Part shown: one piece after another, positions 1-9,106 of the stretch
Position numbering within the stretch: the first letter of the stretch is position 1
How the letters are laid out: each line of letters opens with the position of its first letter
Notes under the pieces: generated by a model
What the model was told of the DNA's origin: nothing
The model's input: only the letters and a program-made list of their open reading frames with translations
The model's database searches: none
Program-made: the position numbers and the translations under genes
DNA from: Planctomycetota bacterium
GTDB lineage: Bacteria > Planctomycetota > PLA2
Assembly (NCBI GenBank): GCA_021776785.1
Contig: JAJFFF010000042.1
Location: 1 to 34,513, forward strand
Reading direction: 5' to 3'
Length of the DNA stretch: 34,513 nt

Positions 1-128
1 CGAGCGGGCCTCGAAGCCGATCTCTGCGTCGCGAATCCTCGCTGTAGCGTTGCTACCGCTGCGGTTCGCTCCTTGATCTCGACTCCGATTCCTCGCTCTC
101 GCTATTCCAAGCACTTCTTCAACGGCCT
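1..128. repeat. Dispersed repeat, copy A (left-truncated by window edge)
   Basis: This stretch is nearly identical to two copies at the right end of the window (34240-34393 and 34399-34513). It contains the same internal dyad (GCTGTAGC, GTT, then GCTACcGC with one mismatch) near 40-60. It ends in CTTCTTCAACGGCCT (114-128), which differs by one base from the terminal inverted repeat of the other copies. The left terminus lies outside the window. The unit looks non-coding and MITE-like or REP-like. Between 129 and the first gene I see only the ribosome binding site. Confidence 0.85.
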
Positions 129-215
129 GCTGCCGCTAGTCCCGCGAGTGGCGTTCATTCGCTAAGATCTGCGTGGTTTGAGGGGGCGCGCGTGATCTCT
201 GCGTGAACTCCACCG

Positions 216-222
216 AAAGGAG
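216..222 (+). promoter_or_regulatory. Shine-Dalgarno site that sets the start of the giant protease
   Basis: AAAGGAG lies seven bases before GTG at 230. The open frame also has an in-frame GTG at 203, but that codon has no such site. Starting at 230 also gives a cleaner signal peptide. Confidence 0.7.
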
Positions 223-229
223 ATCCATC

Positions 230-3200
230 GTGCGATCAAACGGCTACCGCATCCTGAGCGTCCTCTGTGTTTGTCTGGCCCTGGCCTACGGCCAAGGCAT
301 GAGCGTCGACGACCTGGTCAACCTGAAGAAGGCCGGATTCTCCGAGGCCGAGATCCAAAAGGAGATCGACGGCGCGAAATCGAGAACGACGCTGGATGAC
401 GCCGGCGCGGCGCGGCTCGAGGCCGCCGGCTTTAGCGAAGCGTTTATCGCCAAGCTGAGGAGTGGCGGCGGCGGATTGACGCTCAAGTCGATTCGTGCCA
501 TGCACAGCGAGGGCAAGGGCGCCGCCGAGATATTGCGGGCGATCGCCGCGACGTCGGGGCGACCGACGTTGACCGCTGCGCAAGCGTTGGAGCTGACGCG
601 TGGCGGCGTTCCGGCGATCGTGATTCGCTCGCTACGCGGCGGTGGCGTCGATGCCGACGAAGCGCTGCGACTCAAAAAAAGCGGCGCGTCGAATAGCGAG
701 ATCGAAGCCCTTTTCGATGTCGTGGGCACAAAGGGCAAGCCGTCGGCCAAGCAAGGGCTGGCGCTCATCCGCGCGGGCGTCTCGGAGTCGTTGGTCAAAC
801 GGCTGCGCACCGGCAAGAGCGGATCCATCACGAAGCTCGCGGACGGGCTTGCGCGATACGAGCACCCGGCCGGCCGCTTTGCGATCAACTACCCCGCCGC
901 GTGGCGTCACATCCTGAATGTCCAGGAAGAAGACGTCATGTTGGAGTTCGTCTTCACACCGGACCAATCTGAAACCGACGGGGATAAGTTGGACCGTGGG
1001 TTCAGCGTCTTTCCGCTGCACGTCCCGCCGGGAAGTTCGATGGCTGTCATCTCGCTGGAAGACGTCGAGAAGGTCCTTATTCCTTCCGTGTTGGCGGAGG
1101 AGCCGGGACTCAAGGTCTTTGGCAAATCTAAGACAGCGAGACTCGCCGGGACCGAGGCGCGCCTGATCGAGTTGCGCGGCAAGATGAAGGAGCGCGGCGA
1201 CAAATCGTTGCGCATGACGGGCGCGATCATGCGCAAGGACGGCGTGCTGTGCTTTATCTCGGCGTGGGCGCCGGAGGACGTGTACGAGAAGTATTCCGAC
1301 ATGTTCGGCAAGTGCGCGGCTTCGTTGACGTTTGGAAAGCCGCCTCCGTTTTCGAACCGCAGGGCTACGACGTCACAGGAATTCGTCGAGCGCTATCGCA
1401 AGTCGGTCGTGCAGGTGCGGAGCAAGATCGGATTTGGGACCGGGTTCATCGTGCGCAAAGACGGCTATGTGCTGACCAATCACCACGTGGTCTATGACAA
1501 GGATAAACAAGAGCTCATTCGTGAGTTCACGCTGCATTTCGATGTTGCGTTGAACAAACGGCCGCTCCGCGCTGTCTTGGTGGGAGCGCGACGCGAAGGC
1601 GGCTCGATGTCTCTTCAAAACCTGTCGTCGCGCGAAATCGATATCGCGCTCTTGAAGATCACGGACCCGGGCACATTTGATCCGCTCCCAATCACGTCAC
1701 TGAACGACGTGAAACTGTCCGATCCGATCGTGACGATGGGATTTCCGTACTCCGACGTCTTTGGCGGCTCGGAGCAACTGTCGATGTTTGTGACCCGCGG
1801 CGTTGTCGTGCGTTTCAACAAGGACATTTGGGGGCGCACCGAAGGGCTGTTCATCGACGCGAAGATCACGCACGGCAACAGCGGTGGCCCGTGCATCGAC
1901 TTGGCTACGGGCGGCGTGATCGGCCTCAACACGTGGGGCTTCAACATCGGCCGCGGCGCGATCAGCGAGAAGGTCATCAACAACTTGGTGGGGTACAACG
2001 GCGTTGTCCCGATCGATGCGACGTTGGATACGTGGCCGGACTTCCTCAAGCTTAGCGTCGAGCGTTCCCGGCGACTGACTACCGAGGACCGCATGATCTT
2101 GGCCGTCGATTATCTCGGTCAGGGGTTGTTCGGTGCGGCGGAGCGCCAGGCGCGAGAAGTCGTCAAGGCGCTTCCCGACTCATCCGACGCGCGCGTGCTT
2201 CTCGCACTCGCCGCGCTCCGCAACGGCAACGTGAAGGAATTCTCGCAGCAGCTGGACGCGGCACTCGCGGCCAAGCCGACGCACTACCAGGCACTCATTC
2301 TCAAAGCGCAGATGCACGCGCAGAACCAGGAGTTCGCCGAAGCATCCGTGCACGCGGATCGAGCGATCAAATCTCGGCCCGATAGCGCATTCCCGTACCT
2401 CGCACGCGGCGAACTCTACATGATGGTGAAGCGGTACGACGATGCGTTGGCCGATGCCGACAAAGCGGCGAAGCTCGGCCACAACGTGAGCTCGGATTCG
2501 GAATTGCTGGCCGGCGTCGCGTTGTACAAGTTGGGCAAGCTCGACGAGGGCCGTGCGCGCTACCGGAAAGCTCTCGAGATTACGCCCGGGCGATTTGAAG
2601 CACTCATGGGGGCGGCGCAATACTTCGAGCACAAGAAGATGTACGAGGCAGCCCTGCTGGAGTACGGCAAAGTCGCCGCGCAGATCACGCTTGCACCCGA
2701 GCCCCAAGAAGCACTCGGACGATGCTACCTTGAACTCAAGCAACTGCCGAAAGCGCGCGACGCATACTTCAAGGCGTTCAAGATCTACAACAAGCACGCG
2801 CAGAGTCCGCCGGAGGATCTGTTCATTCAGCTGGGGAAGATCCACGAAGCGCTGGACGAGAAGCCGGACATGTTCCAGTCGGCGGTCGCGCGCGCGAACG
2901 CGTACCCGATGTCGATCGGTGCGCACGTGCGGCTGGCACTGTTGCACAATTTGGCCGGAAAATCGCCCGGACTCGCGTGGGGTCACGCGATCTGCGCATA
3001 CAAGCTCTCGAAGGGTTCCGACGATCTGCGTAAGAAAGTTGCTGAGGTCAAACCGGCTCCGGTCCAGCCGTCCGACATCTTCTTGATGGAGAAACTGAAC
3101 TACGGCATAGCGGGCCTCATCATGATGACCGCGGCGCCAGTTTCGTTCCAAGTCACGCCGGAGTTTCTTCAGAGCATCCAGGACAAGCTTTCGCCGTTCA

Positions 3201-6028
3201 GCATGCGCGTGATGGAGATTGTGTTTGAGCGCCAGCAAAACGGAGATCTCAAGGGACAGCCGCCGACAAATCCCAAGACCGGACCGCCGAACAACAACAA
3301 TGGGGGCGGCGGAGGCGGCAAGGCGTTTGTCTGGAAGGACCAAGCGGAAACGTTGATCGTCGATGTGCCCGCCGGGTTCGCGGCGCAGCCGCACCGCGTT
3401 GACGGCGCGAAAAAAGCGGGGTTGCCTTGGCTCCAGTTCGCGGCCGCGAGTCAGGCCGACAAAGCCGAGATTTTGTTGTGGACGTTTGCGCCCGCCACAA
3501 ACACGTTTGCTGCAGCACACCAACAGCTCCACGCGTACGTCAAAAAACTCGGATTGCAGCTGCAGATCACGCCGGGCGAGCGCGTCAGCTGGGGCAAAGA
3601 CAGCATTCCCGGGGCTCAGTTTTTCACCGCGAAACTGAGCAACCAACAAGGGACCGTCGAGGCGAAGATGCTCTTAGTGGCAACCGCGAACGGCGTTCGC
3701 GGCGGCTGGGTGGCGTCCTACGAGGGGCCGATCACTCGCCTCAAAAAACTGACGGACGCTCTGTTTGGCAGCTTCCGCGTCGCAAAAGTCGTGCGCGAAG
3801 GAGCCGGCGGTGCCGGCGGAAACAACGGCACCAACAACAATAACAACGGGAATAACAACGGGAATAACAACGGCGGCGGCGGCGCCATCAAGACGGCCGA
3901 CTGGACGTCGCCGGACGAAACGTTCACGGTGGCCATCCCGAATGGCCTCCAGTTCGACGCGGCGCGGGTCAAGACGTTCGCGAAGTCGGGTTACGGGTGG
4001 ATTCCGTTCGTCGGCAACAGCAAAGAGAAGTTCGCGGAAGTGATGCTGTGGACGTTTCCCAAAAACGTGCGCAGTTTCCAAGCCGCGGTCGGGCTCCTCC
4101 ATAACTACGCGAAAGCAATCGGGATGGAACTTTTAGTTCAGCCGGGGCGCAAGGTCGCGTTCGGCCAACAAAACATCGCGGCGGGGCAGTACTTCACCGG
4201 CTCCTTAAAGACCCAGAAAGTGAAGTTCGAGCTCGAACTCCTGCTCGTCGCTAGTTCCAACGGGATGCGCGGCGGTTGGGTGTTGTCGCTCAAGGACGGC
4301 ATCGCGCGCCTCGCCGATGTGCGCAAAGCCGTCCTCACGAGTTTCCGTATCAGCGGCGTGGTCGCCGCGGAGGCGGGGGGCGCACCTCCGAAACAGGGCG
4401 GCGGCAAGGAACCCGAATACGAAGTATGGCGGATGGCGGACGGGACGATGCAGGTGTCGCTCCCCAAGGGCCTCAAGTTCGACGAGTTTGTAAAGAAGCT
4501 TCCGCCCAAGGATCAGTTCGTCAAGATGTTCGCCAGCGACAAGGGTCTGGCCGTGATGGCGTTCGCTTTTTCGCCCCAGCAAAACCTCAAAGCTGCATTC
4601 GATAGTTACGTGCGGTTCATGGGGGACCGCAAGGTCAAGGTCGTGCTCAAGGGCAACGCGACGATCAAGGGCAATCAGAAATTGCTCCACGGCGTGTACA
4701 CGTCAAACGGAACAGAATTTACGTGGGTCGCCGTCTTCGCGCCGACACCGCAGGGTTTGCGCGCAGTGTTTCAGCGTTGCGGCACCGCGGATCTCGATAG
4801 CTATCTGCCGATTCGCAACAAGATCATCAATAGTTTCACCGTAGCGAAGGGCAACGCCGGCGGCGGAAACCGCGGAACGGGAGGCGACACACCGCCGCCT
4901 CCGGGTGGTGATGTTCCGCCGCCGCCCGGTGGAAACACGGGTGGCAACACCGGCGGGGGCCCGAAAGTGCCCGACGACGATATCCCGCCGCCGGGCGGGA
5001 ACACCGGAGGCAACACGGGCGGCAACACCGGGCGCAACGACCCCCCGCGGGTGCCCGACAATGCGGGACCGGTTTGGACAAGTTCGGATCGCACGTTGAC
5101 CGTGCCGATGCCGAGTGGCTACACCCGCAACGCCGCCCGCGAAAAGATCATCCAGCAAAACGGGTTCGGCTGGATTGCGATGGTGGCTGAGAACCAGCAG
5201 ACGCGCTGCGACGTGTCCACGTTCGTCTTCGCGCAACGTGTGCAGACGTACGAAGAGTGCGAAACTTTGATCGAACGCTTCGCGACCGCGAACAACGTCG
5301 AACTCGCCCTCGAAAAGCGCGTCCTGATTGACTACGCGGGCGGTAAAGCGCTTCACGCGTGGGGCACGGGCGGCAACGCGCAAGGGCGTTTCGCATGGGA
5401 GTCGATTCTGGTCCGCACCAAGACTGGTGTCCGCGGCTTTTGGATGCAGTCTTTTGCGGGCGGCCGCGACCGGTTCCGGCAAGCGCGCGACCAAGTCGTC
5501 GCCAAGATGCGGGTCGCCGGCGTGGTCGGCGGAGGCGGGAACGCGGGCGGCGGCCTGCCGGCCAACCGCAAGACCTGGAAAGATCCGCAAGGTCGCATGT
5601 CGGTGCAGTATCCGAGCTCGTACCAGCTCGACCTGCGCGCCGTCCAAAACTACGCGGCCAACGGCATCGGATTCTTGCCGATGCTTGCCATCGATCGGAA
5701 CGCGAAAGCCGACCTGTTCGTGACCAACTTCAGCCCGCCGGTTCGAACGGTCAACCAAGCCGTGCAAGCGTTGATTCAGTTCGAAGCGCGCTCGAAGGCG
5801 CGGCTGACGGCCGATGGCCAAAAGGACTTCAAAGTCGGCACATGGAACGGCAAGCTCGTGCACGGTCGGTTGATGTTCGCCAACGGCTCCCAGATGAAAT
5901 GGGAAGGCGTGTTCGTCCCGACCAAAGCGGGCGTGCGCGGCGTCGTGTTTTTCAGCGCGCCGGACACGTGGAAGGCGACGTTTGAGCACCGCAAGACGAT
6001 CTTCACGACATTTAAGGTGGTTCGATAG
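230..6028 (+). CDS. Giant secreted trypsin-like (HtrA-type) serine protease with TPR and six PsbP-like domains
   Basis: The protein has 1932 aa and is probably exported: residues 1-22 form a signal peptide. Residues about 24-200 hold six degenerate helix-rich repeats of the form L-x-x-x-G-x-S-x-x-x-I. A PsbP/DUF1795-like domain follows (about 210-365). The S1C protease domain (about 385-600) shows the full triad: His419 in TNHHVV, Asp471 in DIALLK and Ser551 in GNSGGP. TPR-like helices fill about 620-960. Five more PsbP-like domains begin near nt 3320, 3885, 4415, 5065 and 5560, joined by Gly/Asn-rich or Gly/Pro-rich linkers. Most copies carry a GVRG-(G/F)-W-type signature and end near a SF(R/T)V strand. 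No PDZ domain is visible, unlike DegP. The next gene, 32 bases on, also encodes a secreted protein. Protease activity is well supported by motifs; the role of the repeated domains (ligand binding or adhesion) is inference. Confidence 0.85.
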   Translation: MRSNGYRILSVLCVCLALAYGQGMSVDDLVNLKKAGFSEAEIQKEIDGAKSRTTLDDAGAARLEAAGFSEAFIAKLRSGGGGLTLKSIRAMHSEGKGAAEILRAIAATSGRPTLTAAQALELTRGGVPAIVIRSLRGGGVDADEALRLKKSGASNSEIEALFDVVGTKGKPSAKQGLALIRAGVSESLVKRLRTGKSGSITKLADGLARYEHPAGRFAINYPAAWRHILNVQEEDVMLEFVFTPDQSETDGDKLDRGFSVFPLHVPPGSSMAVISLEDVEKVLIPSVLAEEPGLKVFGKSKTARLAGTEARLIELRGKMKERGDKSLRMTGAIMRKDGVLCFISAWAPEDVYEKYSDMFGKCAASLTFGKPPPFSNRRATTSQEFVERYRKSVVQVRSKIGFGTGFIVRKDGYVLTNHHVVYDKDKQELIREFTLHFDVALNKRPLRAVLVGARREGGSMSLQNLSSREIDIALLKITDPGTFDPLPITSLNDVKLSDPIVTMGFPYSDVFGGSEQLSMFVTRGVVVRFNKDIWGRTEGLFIDAKITHGNSGGPCIDLATGGVIGLNTWGFNIGRGAISEKVINNLVGYNGVVPIDATLDTWPDFLKLSVERSRRLTTEDRMILAVDYLGQGLFGAAERQAREVVKALPDSSDARVLLALAALRNGNVKEFSQQLDAALAAKPTHYQALILKAQMHAQNQEFAEASVHADRAIKSRPDSAFPYLARGELYMMVKRYDDALADADKAAKLGHNVSSDSELLAGVALYKLGKLDEGRARYRKALEITPGRFEALMGAAQYFEHKKMYEAALLEYGKVAAQITLAPEPQEALGRCYLELKQLPKARDAYFKAFKIYNKHAQSPPEDLFIQLGKIHEALDEKPDMFQSAVARANAYPMSIGAHVRLALLHNLAGKSPGLAWGHAICAYKLSKGSDDLRKKVAEVKPAPVQPSDIFLMEKLNYGIAGLIMMTAAPVSFQVTPEFLQSIQDKLSPFSMRVMEIVFERQQNGDLKGQPPTNPKTGPPNNNNGGGGGGKAFVWKDQAETLIVDVPAGFAAQPHRVDGAKKAGLPWLQFAAASQADKAEILLWTFAPATNTFAAAHQQLHAYVKKLGLQLQITPGERVSWGKDSIPGAQFFTAKLSNQQGTVEAKMLLVATANGVRGGWVASYEGPITRLKKLTDALFGSFRVAKVVREGAGGAGGNNGTNNNNNGNNNGNNNGGGGAIKTADWTSPDETFTVAIPNGLQFDAARVKTFAKSGYGWIPFVGNSKEKFAEVMLWTFPKNVRSFQAAVGLLHNYAKAIGMELLVQPGRKVAFGQQNIAAGQYFTGSLKTQKVKFELELLLVASSNGMRGGWVLSLKDGIARLADVRKAVLTSFRISGVVAAEAGGAPPKQGGGKEPEYEVWRMADGTMQVSLPKGLKFDEFVKKLPPKDQFVKMFASDKGLAVMAFAFSPQQNLKAAFDSYVRFMGDRKVKVVLKGNATIKGNQKLLHGVYTSNGTEFTWVAVFAPTPQGLRAVFQRCGTADLDSYLPIRNKIINSFTVAKGNAGGGNRGTGGDTPPPPGGDVPPPPGGNTGGNTGGGPKVPDDDIPPPGGNTGGNTGGNTGRNDPPRVPDNAGPVWTSSDRTLTVPMPSGYTRNAAREKIIQQNGFGWIAMVAENQQTRCDVSTFVFAQRVQTYEECETLIERFATANNVELALEKRVLIDYAGGKALHAWGTGGNAQGRFAWESILVRTKTGVRGFWMQSFAGGRDRFRQARDQVVAKMRVAGVVGGGGNAGGGLPANRKTWKDPQGRMSVQYPSSYQLDLRAVQNYAANGIGFLPMLAIDRNAKADLFVTNFSPPVRTVNQAVQALIQFEARSKARLTADGQKDFKVGTWNGKLVHGRLMFANGSQMKWEGVFVPTKAGVRGVVFFSAPDTWKATFEHRKTIFTTFKVVR

Positions 6029-6060
6029 GACCGCTGCACCGGAGTTACAGGAACAGCACC

Positions 6061-7182
6061 ATGCGCACACTCGCTACCGTTCTTCTTGCATTGGGCGTAA
6101 CGGCCGCAACCGCATCCGCGGGCGGCATCATGGAATCGCTGATGCCCGAGATCCGTACGCTCCCGCGTCCGACTTGGGTGAAACCGGGCGCGCGCATCAT
6201 CTGGTGGGCCGCGTCGAACTCGACAGCGATGGTCACCGACCAAAACGGACGGCGGGTGCCGAAGTCGACGGCCGGCGCCGGGTTCTCGGAACTAACCGTC
6301 GTCGCGGTGGAGGGTAAAAACGTCGCCATCACCGTGCGCTCGTACTTCTCACAAAACGGGACGGAGGCCGAGGCGCCGTCCATTGCCGGCACCGTCGGGG
6401 CGATCGTGCCCGGCGGGGGCGGGGATTTTTGGGTACACCCGAAAGCACTCGCGGCCCTGATGACGCGCAAGCCGACACCGGGCGTTCAGGTCGGGCGCGC
6501 GCAAAAAGACGTGAACGGCAAGAAAGTCAACATCGTGATGATCTCGATGAAGAACATGTTTTGGCAGTTCGACGAGACCAGTGGCGTGTTGATGGGGCAC
6601 CACGAGAAGACCGTTCCGACACAACAGCTACCGGTCAAGGGTGGTTCGATCACGGAGTTCCGTGGATTCGAACAGGTGACCTACCCCTGGATGAAAACCA
6701 CGATGCCGGCGTGGACACAAAAGATCAAGACGTACCGGTACAACGGGACCAACAAGATGTTCTCACCCGGGATGCCGCCTTTCGCGCAACCCCTCTCGCT
6801 CACGCACACGCGCGTGGGCGGTGGGACGACATGGTTTATGACCAAGGTTGAGGCGAAGTTGACCACCCAGGCAGCGGTGCCCCCCAATCCCGTCCTATCC
6901 GTGAGCGGGTTGGGCGTCCTGGGCATCTGCCTCCCGCCCAAAGAGCTCGTGAAGCTGCGGGTGGGCACGGTGTTGGCCCGCAACAAATGGGCGCAGTCGG
7001 AGACCACTGTGGTCCATGTGGGCGCGAATCAGGGGCGTCAGGTTGTCATTTTGCGGGAATCGGCCCCCCAGTTCGTGAATGAGTTTCACTACGACACCCA
7101 GAGCGGTGCGCTGATCTTCAGTAAGTTCTTAAACCGCACGATGAACATGGAAACTTCGTTCACGCTCCAGGGGACCGAGTAG
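6061..7182 (+). CDS. Secreted protein of unknown function
   Basis: The protein has 373 aa. It starts with a clear signal peptide (MRTLATVLLALG...ATASA, cleavage near residue 20). The mature part is rich in Trp, Thr and Val and looks beta-rich, with a glycine run near residue 120. I do not recognise the family and see no catalytic motif or membrane segment. It lies 32 bases after the giant protease on the same strand and may be co-transcribed with it, acting in the same compartment. The ATG at 6061 is the first codon of a good signal peptide, although only a weak CAGGA precedes it. A terminator-like hairpin follows the gene. Confidence 0.8.
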   Translation: MRTLATVLLALGVTAATASAGGIMESLMPEIRTLPRPTWVKPGARIIWWAASNSTAMVTDQNGRRVPKSTAGAGFSELTVVAVEGKNVAITVRSYFSQNGTEAEAPSIAGTVGAIVPGGGGDFWVHPKALAALMTRKPTPGVQVGRAQKDVNGKKVNIVMISMKNMFWQFDETSGVLMGHHEKTVPTQQLPVKGGSITEFRGFEQVTYPWMKTTMPAWTQKIKTYRYNGTNKMFSPGMPPFAQPLSLTHTRVGGGTTWFMTKVEAKLTTQAAVPPNPVLSVSGLGVLGICLPPKELVKLRVGTVLARNKWAQSETTVVHVGANQGRQVVILRESAPQFVNEFHYDTQSGALIFSKFLNRTMNMETSFTLQGTE

Positions 7183-7215
7183 CGTCCGGCTCGACGCGCG
7201 GTGGGCGCGAATAAT

Positions 7216-7235
7216 CCCTTTCCCAAGGGCTTTTT
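7216..7235 (+). terminator. Possible intrinsic terminator after the protease pair
   Basis: CCCTT (7216-7220), a four-base loop and AAGGG (7225-7229) are followed by C and five T. The stem is only 5 bp, so this is weak. A second dyad, TGGGCCA/TGGCCCA (7235-7241 and 7257-7263), follows at once. Together they mark the 256-base gap before the XPB operon as a likely transcription boundary. I could not identify a promoter in the rest of the gap. Confidence 0.35.
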
Positions 7236-7438
7236 GGGCCAAGACCACGTCCGCCGTGGCCCAGATGGAGCCGTCAATAATCGGGTCAGTCCGGCGGGCA
7301 GTGCTCGGAGTGGGAGGGCCTTCGCGGTAGACTAAAGGGTTCTTGAGAGGGGCAGGTCCGGAAGCGGGTCGCACCCCTCGAAGGTGACCAAAACCCGGAC
7401 GTCTCGCCGAAAATGAGCCTCCGGGGCCCGAGTCGGCC

Positions 7439-9106
7439 ATGGATGTCCGCACCGACAACCCCCTCATCGTCCAGAGCGACCACACGGTCCTGCTCGAGGT
7501 CGATGGACCGCGCTACGCGGAAGCGAGGGACAAACTTGCCCGGTTCGCCGAGCTCGTGAAGTCGCCCGAGCACATCCATACCTACCGCATCAACCCGTTG
7601 AGCATCTGGAACGCGGCGGCGACCGGAATGGCGTCGGCTGACATGGTGGAGGCGCTGACGTCGCTGGCCAAATACCCGGTGCCGCAAAACGTGTTGCGCG
7701 ACATCGAGGACTACGCCGCGCGCTATGGCCGCGTCCGGCTGCGCAAGGACGACGACGGGTTGCTCCTCACGAGCGACGATCCGATGCTCTTGGAAGAGGC
7801 GTGGTCCAACACGGCCGTGCGCAAGTGCCTGACGGATCGGGCCGGGCCGAATAGCCTGCTCGTCGACCCGGAAATGCGCGGGCATGTGAAGCAGGCGATG
7901 ATCCGCCTCGGCTACCCCGTCGAGGATCTCGCCGGCTACACCAAGGGCGGCGCGCTCGATGTGTCCTTGGCGGAGTCGGACACGTTCGCGTTGCGCGGTT
8001 ACCAGCGCGAGGCGGTGGACGCGTTTTGGGCGGGCGGCTCGGAGCGCGGCGGCTCCGGCGTCGTCGTGTTGCCGTGCGGGGCGGGCAAAACGGTTGTCGC
8101 CATGGCGGCGATGGCGAAAGTCAAAACCAAGACGCTGATCCTTACGACTAATCTGACGGCGGTGCGGCAATGGCAGTCCGAGCTGCGCGAAAAATGCAAC
8201 CTGCCGCCGGATTCGATCGGTGAGTACACGGGCGAGCGCAAAGAGATCTTGCCCGTCACGGTGACGACCTATCAGATCCTGACGTATCGGAAAACGAAGA
8301 CGGACTCGTTTGTGCACCTCGGATTGTTTAGCGGCAACGACTGGGGCCTAATCGTGTACGACGAAGTGCACCTGCTGCCCGCGCCGGTGTTTCGGTTCAC
8401 CGCGGAGATTCAGGCGACGCGCCGACTCGGACTGACGGCGACGTTGATCCGCGAGGACGGGCGTGAGGACGAGGTGTTCACGCTGATCGGACCGAAGCGC
8501 TACGACGCGCCGTGGAAGTTGCTCGAACGACAAGGGTTCATCGCGCCCGCTGAAGTCGTCGAGGTGCGCGTGCCCATGGACCGCGATCAACGGATGCGCT
8601 ACGCGGGTTCCGATCGGCGGTCGAAGTTTCGGTTGGCGTCGGAGAACCGCATGAAGCTCGACGTGCTCGTGCGCCTCGTCAAGCAGCACGAAAACGACCT
8701 CGTGTTGATCATCGGGCAATACCTCCGCCAGCTCCAGCAGATCGCGACGCTCACGCGCGCGCCGATCATTACGGGCAAGACGCCGAACGACGAGCGCACC
8801 GAACTCTATCGGCAGTTCCGCACCGGCGAGATCAAGTTGCTGATCGTGAGCAAGGTCGGCAACTTTGCGATCGATCTTCCCGACGCCAAGGTTTTGATTC
8901 AGGTGTCGGGGACTTACGGGAGCCGACAGGAAGAGGCGCAACGGTTAGGCCGCGTGCTGCGGCCGAAATCCGACGGCGGCGAGGCGCACTTCTATAGCCT
9001 GGTCACGCGGGACACGCTCGACCAGGACTACGCCCAAAACCGTCAGCTGTTTCTCACCGAGCAAGGTTACGCGTACCGCATCCTCGACGCGGCGGAGGTC
9101 TCGTGA
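7439..9106 (+). CDS. XPB/Rad25-family superfamily 2 DNA helicase
   Basis: The protein has 555 aa, close to bacterial XPB proteins. It is an ATP-dependent 3'-5' DNA helicase of the type linked to repair and transcription. Walker A GAGKT is at 214-218, motif II is DEVH at 308-311, and LTAT (332-335) is followed by the XPB-typical R-E-D (338-340). Motif VI is QRLGRVLRPK near residue 510. The N-terminal part (about 45-110), with its PVPQNV segment, resembles the helicase-associated domain at the C-terminus of the next gene's product. It overlaps that gene by four bases (GTGA). The same pairing is known in mycobacteria (ercc3/Rv0861c beside Rv0862c). The ATG at 7439 has no strong ribosome binding site. 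Confidence 0.92.
   Translation: MDVRTDNPLIVQSDHTVLLEVDGPRYAEARDKLARFAELVKSPEHIHTYRINPLSIWNAAATGMASADMVEALTSLAKYPVPQNVLRDIEDYAARYGRVRLRKDDDGLLLTSDDPMLLEEAWSNTAVRKCLTDRAGPNSLLVDPEMRGHVKQAMIRLGYPVEDLAGYTKGGALDVSLAESDTFALRGYQREAVDAFWAGGSERGGSGVVVLPCGAGKTVVAMAAMAKVKTKTLILTTNLTAVRQWQSELREKCNLPPDSIGEYTGERKEILPVTVTTYQILTYRKTKTDSFVHLGLFSGNDWGLIVYDEVHLLPAPVFRFTAEIQATRRLGLTATLIREDGREDEVFTLIGPKRYDAPWKLLERQGFIAPAEVVEVRVPMDRDQRMRYAGSDRRSKFRLASENRMKLDVLVRLVKQHENDLVLIIGQYLRQLQQIATLTRAPIITGKTPNDERTELYRQFRTGEIKLLIVSKVGNFAIDLPDAKVLIQVSGTYGSRQEEAQRLGRVLRPKSDGGEAHFYSLVTRDTLDQDYAQNRQLFLTEQGYAYRILDAAEVS

Noticed and set aside
203..229. Upstream GTG start of the giant protease
   Set aside because: GTG 230 has AAAGGAG at ideal spacing and gives a better signal peptide.
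2180..3649. Long antisense open frame opposite the giant protease (similar ones at 4703-6070, 16823-18283, 23287-25107 and 27412-29157)
   Set aside because: High third-position GC keeps antisense frames open; the translations are Arg/His-rich and show no family motif, while the sense strand encodes clear proteins.
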